Source of the DNA: Cristatella mucedo
Taxonomy: Eukaryota > Bryozoa > Phylactolaemata > Cristatellidae
Assembly (NCBI GenBank): GCA_009760855.2
Contig: WPIO01000146.1
Location: forward strand, 1 to 64,000
Reading direction: 5' to 3'
DNA length: 64,000 nt
In this document: positions 30,954 to 42,800 of the stretch, piece by piece
Numbering within the stretch: position 1 is the first letter of the stretch
Layout of the letters: each line of letters opens with the position of its first letter
Translations under genes and position numbers: made by a program
The notes under the pieces: model-generated
What the model was told of the DNA's origin: nothing
Databases searched by the model: none
What the model saw: only the letters and a program-made list of their open reading frames with translations

Positions 30954-33900
30954 CTGCAACGATGGCATAGGCAACCAAATGAGCAATTAGCCGCAGCTGC
31001 AAACTAGAGCAGCCCAACGCAGGCACCCTAGGCAGCAGCAGAATGGGTAGAGGCACCAGCTGCTGCCAAGCAGCTGCCACAGCTGCATCACAACAGAGGA
31101 CAGGCCGCACGGCCGCACAAAGATGCCGACGCTTTAATAGCCGGCCGAGAGGATCGAATGCTGAGTGTAGATCAGCGCACAGCGCAGCGCAGCCAGTGCA
31201 GAGTCAATACCTAGAAGTGACTATTGACCAGGTGGGTCGAAGCAGCAGTACGTCAACTCCAAGTGATGTGCACGTAAGCACTCGAGCATGCACGTGCTAG
31301 CATGGCAGCCGCAAGTCATATTGCCAATAGCATGTCTGCAAACGTGACTGTCACACGGGCGACGGGAAAGAAAGCAAGCAGTGCAAATGCAGGAAAAACA
31401 AACCTAAGGACAGCTGCTGCATGAAGGTGAACTTGGACAAACTGTCCAATCCATGGTAGTAACCTAAGGACAGCTGGCGACGAGCTTAGGAGATGCTGGA
31501 TGGCTGCGTCCAATGACATCCGAGTAAGACTGACAAGAGGCTATACTATGGCAGCGATCAGAGGGCCTTTAAATTCGCTACTCTACACATGCTCAAAGTT
31601 GGCCTAGTGGCAGGCTTGCTTGAAACAATGAATGCATGGCTCATCATTCTGACAGACGTGAATTCGTGTGACCTGTGGCTGACGAAGTCTCTCAGCTGCC
31701 TGTCTGGATCTGGATCTCACTCGTTCCAACTTGTGGAGCAGGAGACAATGGATTGTATAGATATTGTGGAGATCACCAGGTCGCATGCTCTGCTCACATG
31801 CTCAGCTCACAGTCCCAGGCGGCCTATGGTAATCTCTGAACGTCACACAAGTTCCTTCACTCACAGCCACCAAGGGTAACATAAATATTCATTTATGCAT
31901 GGCTGCCTGTTATTCCCACATGTAAGAACTGGTGTACGTGAGAACAGCCAAGTTCTTACACTGACCCACAAGGCCCGCCACGGTTTGGCTCCTTCGTACC
32001 TAGCTGAACTGCTGCATCAGTTTCAGCCTGTTCGCACCCTCAGGTCCCGTGTGGACAATAAATTAGCTGTTCCATTCTTCTGCTTAAAGACCGTTGGCGA
32101 CAGAAGCTTTAGCAGGTCCTAGACTGTGGAACTGGCTTCCACAATTCTTGGGCAACAACTACTACTCTCGTACTGCCGACTATGGCATATCCTTTTAAGC
32201 AATCCTGAGCTGCTACTTCCATGTTACTCACTACCTCAACTGCTCTCCTGTCTCTGCTGTGCTTCCCACTTTCTCTTTGTTGCGTGAGATGAAGTCTGTT
32301 GGCTCACGAATGCATACCGAGAGCCGCTTAGGCTGTGAATACGCTATACAAAACTCTCCTGACTAACACCCACATGGTCTTCATAATAATAATAATAATA
32401 ATTCATTTGTATAGCACCCCAAGAGAACTTAATCTCTATTCAGGCACTTCACATATGCCTCGGGGCTCGAGCCCACGACCTCAGTCAGACCTTGGTCGGG
32501 GCGAGCACCTTAACCGCTAGACCAAACCAGCTTTATGACTTTGTGGAGTTACAGACGGAGATACATGACATGACATGACATAACAGCACTCGGTTTCTAA
32601 TGGTCGGAGGCACAAGCTATTCCTCCTCCTCCTCCTCTCGGACAAGCACAGCGTGAATCTGTCTATCCGCCACAAAACGGCTGCTAAGTTCTGGCTCTGG
32701 CGCTCTGGCTGCTCGGATTTAAAGCTGTCGGAAGACACACATGACACACATTGCACACCCGTTACCCCCTAGGTGCTCACGCATGCTTGCCCTCGCACTC
32801 TATACATGATGAGACACGATCCTATAGATACTAAGGTGCTGATGGGGAGCGATAGTAGCCGAGGTTACACAGCAGCATGTGATCAACATCTAGTCCTTCA
32901 CCTTCAATGTTGGTATCGATGAGATCCTGCTTCTTTTTGACGATTTCTAATAGCGACACTGAAGCAGTGCCAACGTCCATACATTCCGAGTTCTGGTCGT
33001 CCTCCTGTGGCTCGCTAACCACAGTGAAGATGATGCTGCAGCGAATGAGTTCACTAGCAATACAGATACAATGCATGGCATGATGCGCAGATGCAATGCA
33101 TGGCATGATGTGCCGTGCAGTACACTGCCTTCCTCCAATCTGCATTCAACGTCAAGACAGACAGATAGCCAAGCCATGAAAAATATTAAAAGTATGACGA
33201 TGTATTCCATTAATAAGAGAATAGTCATGTGTATGTTTATACATACTACTTCAATCTATCCTGTACTCAAATGCATATGCAGTATATACAAACTACTACT
33301 ACTAATAAAAATAATAACACAACACACCGATTTAGGACAGCATTTAGTGGGTCCCTGTGATTCATCTTTCACGTGCTCATGCGTGCTAACACTGTGCATG
33401 CTGCCACTAACCACATTTGCACGCTGACCCTGTGCATGTCACCCCTAACCATGTTATTCATTTTGTTTGTTTATCAAGCATGATTTTACTTACCATCTAA
33501 TTGCATTTCCCTTTGCAGCAAATGTAAAGCGCCTAGAAAGAGATTCAGTTCTCTGAGGGCGCTTTATCAAGTGCATTATTATTATTATTATTATAAACAG
33601 AAATTGTAATAGAAAATTGAGAGAACTATTTCTAGGCACTTAACATATGCTGTAAATAAAACGTCAATATGGGTTGTGATAATACGTTCAGCATCAGCAA
33701 GAAGAAACATGCGAAAGACAATTCGCACGAACCCAGAAAAGTCTATAAGAAGCGGGTGTATTTTAGCTTCATTTTTAAATATCGTCGATGGATGTCGCGA
33801 TGCAAGTCTTGAGTGAATTTCAGGCTTGGGGAGCATACAAACTAAGGGCATGGTCTCCGAAGGGTTTGAGGTTGGCTTGAAGCACTTTGAGGCTTGAGGA

Positions 33901-36782
33901 GCTGGATCCCCAGCTGTCAGATTGGGAGACAGTTTAGAATACATTGCTGGAGCAATGAATGAAGCTGATGAAGAAAAAATGATTCCTTGAAGACAATCTG
34001 CTGCTTGATGTGGAGCCAGAGAAGTCAGTGAGAAGTAAGTGAGAAGTGGTGTAATGTGTGGCACTACGACCTCCGGCAAGGTATGACTGGTAATTCATCA
34101 TTCGGAGGTCCCTACTGATCTCGTCCTGAAGTTCATGTCCCAATCAAAGAAGACAGCTAGTCGTATGGACCCTATTCCCACTGTCCTGTTCCTAGGTTGC
34201 ATTGATCTGCTGCTGCAATGCATAACTAACATCATTAATATGTCATCAGCCTCAGGTCATGTCCCAGCACCTTTCAAAAAGGCTGTAGTCAGGCCACTAC
34301 TCAGGAAAGCTACACTAGACCAAGAGAACTCGACCAACTTCCGCCCAGTCTCCCTTCTACCGTTCCTATTAAATACACTGGAACGAGTCGTGGCAGACCA
34401 GCTGAACTCCTATATTGAAACATCAAACATTGCTAGTAATTTCCAGTCTGGTTTTAGAGCTAATCACTCCACAGAGTCAACATTGCTTCGAGTGTTCAAC
34501 GACCAACTGAGGAATGCAGGCATTGGTAGAGTATCTCTGCTTGATTTGCTCGATCTTTCGGCAGCTTTTGACACCATCGATCACCAAGTCCTTCTTGAGC
34601 GCCTCTCATCTCGCCTAGGCATTAATGGCACTGCATTGTAATGGTTCAGGTCCTATCTCAATGTGAGACTCCGGAGTATTGATGTGAATAGAAAATATCA
34701 CTAGAGGTACCTCTGAAAATATTGGGTAACTCGGAGCTCTCTCCTCTCAGGTCCTGTTCTTTTCACGTTGACACTCTTCCTCTTGCCGCGATGTGCTTGC
34801 CAAGCACAAATCTAGGCTTGCACTGTAATGCGGAGGACACTCAGCTGTTGTACCTGTGCTTTGATCCCTCCCAGCCCTCGAACATGTCGAATTCTCTCAA
34901 CTCCCTTACTGCATGTACTGATGACATACGCACATGGGTAGCAGCAAATTTTATTAAACTGAATCATGGTAAAACCAACTTACTAGTTATGGGCAAATCA
35001 AATGTGATTCTGAAACTGGAAAGGCTGATGCTTAAAATCGACTCTGCTAGCATATTTCCTGTTGAATCCGCACGAAATCTATTCGTCCTGTTCCAAAGTG
35101 AGCACATCAGCTCCACAATCAAGTCTGCCTACTTTAGCTAGATAATATTGCTAAAATTCGGGCTTTTTTAGACATGGATACTACATGTAAGTTGATCCGT
35201 GCATTTACGACATCCCGTCTTGCCTTCTGTAACTCACCGTTTGCTGGACTACCGGCCTGTGCAATCAGGCGCTTAAAGCTGGTACACAACTCTGCAGCTA
35301 GGATTGTCTGTCGTGAGCATTGCAGTTGCCATATCACACCACTTCTCGCCGACCTGCACTAGCTCCCAGTAAAGCAGTGCATCGACTTCAATGGTTTGTC
35401 AGTCACTTTTAGGTCCTTTCATTCTTTGGCTCCAGCCTACCTATCCGATCTACTGCCCCACCAAGCTAAGCATCCTACCATACGCTTTTCGGAATTCAAT
35501 CGTTTACCTTTACCTCGTACAAGCCTCAAATTCTTTGGCGACCGTGCATTTAGTTTCCATGCTCCCAAAGCCTGTAACTCACTCCCGACTTGTGTCACAT
35601 CTCCTGACTTGGTCACATTTAAAAAGAAACTAAAAATGCACCTATTTATCACAGCATTTAGTAGTTCCCTGTGATTCGTTGCTTACTTATGTGCTGACAC
35701 TGTGCATGCTGCCACTAACCATACTTTCATGCTGACCCTGTGCTCGTCATCCATAACCATGTTATTTTGTGTTTATCAAGCAAGCTACCACTGACTATTG
35801 GATCGCGTTTCCTTTGCAGCAAGTGTAAAGCGCCTAGAGAGAGATTGAGTTCTCTGAGGGTACTTTATCAAGTGTATTATTATTATTATTATGTAGCCTA
35901 TAAATGGACCATATCCCTGTGACTGGCTTCCGGAGATTGCATAGGGCAGTGGGTTGAGGAGAGATTTTGCACTGCAGCTGGTATACGAACTCTATATCGC
36001 ATACAAGATATTATGAGTTAGCATATTTAGACACCTAAGCAGCACATACTGATTGCGAGATAATCTTTCACCAATGATGACAACGATGACATCATCCACA
36101 ACTGTGTTCCCATGGCAAAGCATGAAGCCATACCTAAATCCCTTCGAAAACCGGAGGCATGCTTTGGAGCAAATTATTGAATATTCTAATATTCGTATCA
36201 CCTTACGGGATGTCGTATTTGATGCATAATATCAACGCATTTATTAAATTGTTTCGAAATTTTATTCGCAAGGATTCTGGTGTCTGTGCCAGCGAGCTTG
36301 AAGGAAAAGATTAGAAACTATGATGGTGCCAGTTCGTCACATTCAAAGTCATTTAATAATAAAATAATTACGCATGGTTGATAAACAATAATAAAAACAT
36401 GGTTACGGGTCACGTGACCACACTCAACATGCAAGTATGGTTAGTGGCAGCATGCAACAGTGTCAGCACGCATAAACGCATAAAGGACGAATTACATGGA
36501 CCCACTAAATACTGTCATAAATCACACATCCTGTCCTACAAGTATTGAAAAAGATTAACTTTGATTCATCAGTATTAGCAACTATTTACAAATCAAGCGA
36601 GCTCCACTTGGCATGCTCCCAGACAAATGCTGGAGGCCTGAACTTGAATTATATTAATAATAATTATTATAATAAGGTGCTTGCCCCAACCAAGGTCTGG
36701 CTTTGGTCGTGGGCTCGAGCCACGAGGCATATGTGAAGCACCTGAATAGAGATTAAGTTCTCTTGGGACTATACAAATGAAT

Positions 36783-36822
<40 letters not shown>

Positions 36823-36859
36823 CGTGCATAAATATATATATATATATGTGTGTGTATAC

Positions 36860-36899
<40 letters not shown>

Positions 36900-39800
36900 A
36901 TACATACATATATATATATATATATATGTGTGTCTGTATACATATATACATTGCAGCAAGGAGCTAATCTGGTGTTACTCAAACGTTGGAAAACACTCGA
37001 AACAGCATATTTACTTGCTCGGCAAGAATATTTAAGACATGCAGTCTCTGAACGAAATCTGTGATTCCTGTTTCAAAATGTCTTTTAAGTAGATGATGAC
37101 CATGTCAAGTCCTTGGTCAAGCTTACCCAACTTGGGTTTTGTAGCTGTGTGAAGTTATAGACGATAATAAATTCCATTACGCTAAAAAGCCCGGCATCAC
37201 TTGACAGCCTAATAATAATAATAATAATTTAATATGCAGTCGTGCCTCGTTTATTGCAGTCAGTCATTTCTAGTCTCTACCGCAATAAGTGAATTTCTGC
37301 GAAGAAGAATCCCTTACTTATAAATCGAATATTTTCGTACTGGAAGCATAGAAAACCCGTTCAAGACCTGTTCTAAATACAGTGTTTAACGTTATTAGAG
37401 CCTTCTGGACATGAAATGACACCACTTCAGTAACCTTTACTCTCGTATTACCAAATATATTAGGCAAAATTAGAGAACATAGGATTTATTAGACGTTAAA
37501 ATATCATTTTATTATTGTCCATTTAATTACCCACGCGTACACACAGTTCTTACACACAACCACTCACCTAGTGTGCCATCACGGCTCACCAAATACCAAA
37601 GCAGTTCCATTCCTTCACGTATAGACTGTCGGTGACAAAAGCTTTTGCTCTGCTTGTCTTAGCCCGAGGAACTCACTTCCACAAAAATACGTAACGACAT
37701 GCCAGCAGCTAAATGTACCACATCCAATCAGTGGTCCTGAGCTGCTACTTCCGTTCTACTCATTTCATTAATCGACAGCCTAATGATCCATCCAATAGTG
37801 AAGCCAACATCTGATTAATGCACGTTGCTCATTTTCTCGTTGTTGCAAGAGATCGAGAAGGTTGGCTACCTTATGCACACCGAAAGCCTCGGGAAGACCT
37901 TGAATGTATTTTTACATTATATTCGTACACTGGTACGTATTCCTTGTCTTCTTGGCTTTACAAAGTTACATGCATGGAAGTACAGGCGCCGAGGCGAGCA
38001 CTCGAGACGAGCACGCGAGACGAGCACACGAGACTTACCGGCCTTGGTCAGGGGCATCGGCTAGCAGCATGCTGGCCAAGTACTGTCGCTTGTCAGAGTT
38101 GGCCCCTGCATCCACCCGAAAAACTAAAAGATATAAAATAAAATTAACATCTAACATGAACGAAAAGCGAATGACAAAAGCTGTTGTCAAGCTAGAAGGG
38201 TACAAAGAAAAAGCACACGTACAGAAAGACTATGTAGATGTACAGCTTAGAAACTGGATCGTGTACAGGTACAGTCACCCAAGTGAATACTAGGGACTAC
38301 AAAAGTGGCCATCTGGTCATTGATGTTTGTCCTAACATTCCCATTTAGGTGATTTAGGAGACCGAATTCACAGGACTTAAATCCGGAGGCCCATAGCAGT
38401 CATGAAGTCCTGAAGACCAGCTTCCGAAACTTTCCTACTGGAGACCTTGCACATATACAAATATAGATACACCATATTGACCGACAATGCCACGTAATTC
38501 GTTCAAGTTTTCTCAGCATCTATGCAGAAGTAGGAGAAAGATTTGCCGTGTGCTCCTTGAACGAGAGTCTGATTTCTGCTGCTAGCTCTTTTAGCTTTGA
38601 ATCGATTACGATTCGGAGCATTGCCCCAGCTTTGGCACTGCCCTTTGCAGACTGCCAGCACAGCAGATGCAGTGCAAGCATGCGCTGCTATTGCTGCCAC
38701 AGTATGTCTTGCCCTCACTCACCACGTCTGAAGTTGTACTGTAACGGCCGATTCAAGTGGTCAGGCTTTGGCAGTGACACGGGCGTCTCCAGCTCTGCTG
38801 CACTGCAGTCTAGGAACGAGTAGGCGACGAACAGTCGCTGCACGGCAGGGTCGGTCAGCAGCTTTGACCCGTCCTCGATGCTCAGGTGGTTGACGGCGAT
38901 CGTAACCGTGCTGTCTTTCTGCTCTCGGCATGTTGCAGGATACAGAGCACAAGCATCAGTTAAGCAGAAGCCAAGCACAACTAAGGCCAAGGCCAGACAA
39001 GTCTAAGGCTGGCCAGACACGGCGCTGTGGCACAAAGATGCTGCAGGCACCAAGATCAACACACCGGGTCAGCTTGCCGGTCTAGATAACCTTAGGCTGA
39101 GGTGGCTGCACACCATCGCTCTTAAGGTAGGATCAAGATCCTCATAAACAGAGACCAAATCAGTTAGTCGCACCCAGCCACTTGCATAGCTGTGTGCTCT
39201 GCACCCCTGCCGAATGCACAGCGCAGGACCGGCCTCAGTCTTCCATATTTAATGAATCTGTGAGCAGATTCCCTAAGAAGGATACAGATCTAAGGCCTTC
39301 GGGTGTCCCGACATGAGTGACAGGTGACCCTTTAGACAAGTAGGCACGACATTAGGGCACGTGGTTTTTAAAGCCTTAGTGGTTGAGAATTTTGTAACGA
39401 CAGAACTTGTATCCAGAGCCCTGAGCATGCAGGAAATTTGAGCCGTGATGGCACACTAGGTAAGGTGGTTGCTTTCACGACCTCGTTCCCGAGGTCGTGG
39501 GTTCGATTACTGCGGTGGGCGATTCTTTATCGCCACTGCTAGTGGTGGTGATAGCCGTAAAGGCTCTTCTGTCGCTATACAAAAAGAGGCTGTTTAATCA
39601 GCAAGCACATTTTTGGTGAGCCGTGATGGCACACTAGGTAAGGCGGTTGCTTTCACGACCTCGGTCCCGAGGTCGTGGGTTCGATTCCTGCAGTGGGCGA
39701 TTATATATCGCCACTGCAAGCAGTGGTGATAGCCGTAAAGGCTCTTCTGTCGCTATACAAAAAGAGGCTGTTTAATCAGCTAGGAATTAATTATTATAAT

Positions 39801-42800
39801 TAATTTAATTAATTAATTTATAAGGCAGGGCCAAATCAGATGCAGGGAGGCCGAACCAGGACTATGTCTGAGGCAGCCAATCATAGCAGGTGCTGCATCC
39901 TACTGGGCAGGCTATGCATAATGTGAAGGGCTGAGGCTCCAGATTGGCTACCCTGTTGCCCTGAGGCTCTGACCACTGATTGTGGCCAGGCAGCCAGGAA
40001 GGGGTTTACAGGCTAAGAAACAACAGGAGACATGACTCCCGGTGCAAAGCAGCCGAAGGGCTTCTTTCAAGAGGGATATGATGGAGTGGACAGGAATTTT
40101 GTGTAGGTTGATCCCTGCTTGGGAACATGTGTTGGCTATAGTTTGCAGGTCTAGACGTAAATGTTCTCTAAAAACAAGATTATCACAACTGCACATTATT
40201 TGAGTGAGGAACGATTAAGCCTGCCAGGCACAGGCCTTTCGGCCTGAAGCTTCAGGCTCCAAGCTCTAAATTTGGGCTCTCCGATTTCTTGTTAGATATG
40301 TCTAAATAGGGCTTCACACTTGGTGCAGCTTCGGTAACGGGCAACTTCCCAATCTAGGAAATGAAACTTTTTTTGGAAAGGAGCAGAGAGCCGAGTCAGG
40401 AAGCACAGCTTCAAGCCGATTGAGCAACTGCTGTATGGTAGTAGCGAGGTTTGGTAAAAGAGCTCATAACAACCCAGGTCGTGGGTCCGAGTCACAGCTT
40501 CAAGACTTTTTCCAGAGCAGGCAACAAAACACTTTCTAATAATGGACAGGTAAACCTGGATGACGTTTGACGAGAGACTTCGCGAAACCAAACGGCCCCT
40601 CGAGACTCTGATACAATCCAGGATATGGGATAGCATGATGGGATAGCATGATTTCAACCCCTTGCTGCCAGTATTGCAGGCATCCATACATGGATGGCAG
40701 CCAACTTTCTCACATTGAATGACGATACAACCGACTCAATATTCATGGGAAAGCCAAGTAAGACTCAGAAATTGGATTTCTTAACCCTCAAAATTGCCTC
40801 TGCAAGCATATCTGCTGTGGTGACTGCAATAAATTTAGGAGTCCAGTTTCAAATTGACCATTTACAAGATGATCACATCAGCTCCACAGTCAAGTCTACC
40901 TACTTTCAGCAACATAACGTTGTCAAAATTCGGGCTTGCTTAGCCAGGAATACTGCATACAAATTGGTCCACTTATTTGTAACACTCGTCTCGATTTTTG
41001 CAACTCGCTGCTTGCTGGTCTACCGGCCTGTGCAATCAGGCACTTATAGCTGATGCAAAACTCTGCAGCTAGCCTTGTCTGTCGTGAGCATCACAGTTGC
41101 CACATCACACCACTTTTTGCCGACCTGCACTGGCTACCGGTCAAGCAGCACATCGACTTCAAGGTTTTGTCACTCACCTTTAGGTCCCTTCATTCTTTGG
41201 CTCCAGCCTACCTATCAGATCGACTGCCCCCACAAGGCTAAGGATCGTTCCACCAGCTTTTCGGAATCTGTTTGTTTACCTACACCTCGTCCGAACCTCA
41301 AACCATTTGGTGACCATGCGTTTAGTACGTATGTTCCCAAAACTTCGAACTCACACCTGACAGATTTCACGATATCCCCTGACTTGACGACATTTAACAA
41401 GAAGCTAAAACGCACTCTCTGTCGTAGTGTTTATCACAAAACTTTGCAGGTCCATCTGATTCATTCTTTCTGTCCAAAAGCATGCTGCCACTGTGCACAC
41501 TACCGCTTACCACATTTTACATGTTGACACTGTGCAGGTCACCTCTAACCATATTATGCTGGTCAACACTGTGCATGTTACAGCTGAACATTTGAGCATG
41601 CTTCCTTTAAAATGTGTGCCTAAACTGCCTAGAAAGAGGTTAAATTATCTGGAGGGCACTATAGAAATGTATTTTTACTATTACTATCATCTTAACCTTT
41701 ATCGATGACTGGCACACTTAGGACGCTTCTGTTGCACGACTTTACTTATCGCATTTCAATATGCAGTAAACCCCTACAATTCAACAGATGATCTGCTGCT
41801 GCCATGCATAACCAACATCATTAATATGTCATTAGCCTCAGGTCAGGTCCCAGCACCTTTCAAAAAAGCTGTAGTCAGGCTACTTCTCAAGAAAGCTACA
41901 CTAGACCAAGAGAACTTAAGCAACTACCGCCCAGTCTCCCTTCTACCATTCCTATCAAAGACACTGGAACGGGTCGTGGCAGACCAGCTGAACTCGTATA
42001 TCGAGACCTCACACCTTGCTAGTAAGTTCCAGTCTGGCTTTAGAGCTAATCACTCCACAGAGTCAGCATTGCTTCGGGTATACAACGACCTACTTAGGAA
42101 TGCAGACATGGGTAGAGTGTCTCTTCTTGTTTTGCACGATCTTTCGGCAGCTTTTGATACCATCGATCACAAAGTACTTCTACAGTGCCTCTCATCTCGC
42201 CTGGGCATCACTGGCACTGCTCTGCAGTGGTTCAGGTCCTATCTCAGTGGGAGACTCCAGAGTGTTGATGTGAATGGACAAAGATCATCTGAAGTACCTC
42301 TAAAATATGGAGTACCTCAGGGCTCTGTGCTAGGTCCGGTCCTTTTCACCGTTTATACTCTCCCTCTCGCTGATGTGATTGCCAAGCACAATCTAGGCTT
42401 TCACTTCTATGCGGATGACACTCAGTTGTACCTTTGCTTTGATCCCTCCCAGCCTTCGAGCACCTCAAATTCTCTCAACTCACTTGCTGCATGCATTGAT
42501 GACATCCGATCATGGATGGCAGCAAATTTTCTAAAACTAAACGATGATAAAACTAACTTACTAGTTATGGGCAAACCTAGTGTTATTCAGAAATTGGAAA
42601 GGCTGACTTTCAAAATTGGCTCTGCCAGCATATCTCCAGTTGCATCAGCTCGAAATCTAGGTGTCATATTCCAAAGCGACCTCTCGTTAGACGACCACAT
42701 CAGCTCCACAGTCAAATCAGCCTATTTTCAGCTTCATAACATTGCTAAAATTAGGGCTTGTTTAGATAAGGATACCACGTCCAAGTTGGTCCATGCATTC

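Noticed and set aside
37005-37080. Minus-strand segment with acceptor and donor-like ends, considered as the missing exon
   Set aside because: It ends in the wrong phase for exon k and its residues do not resemble the family.
38503-38718. Minus-strand frame considered as the missing RPGRIP1L-like exon
   Set aside because: After the best acceptor, the phase needed to follow exon j gives a sequence without similarity to the expected RPGRIP1L segment.
39440-39786. Possible tRNA genes because of good A and B boxes
   Set aside because: The B box is followed by a conserved SINE body, with no acceptor-stem closure; other copies show the same body.
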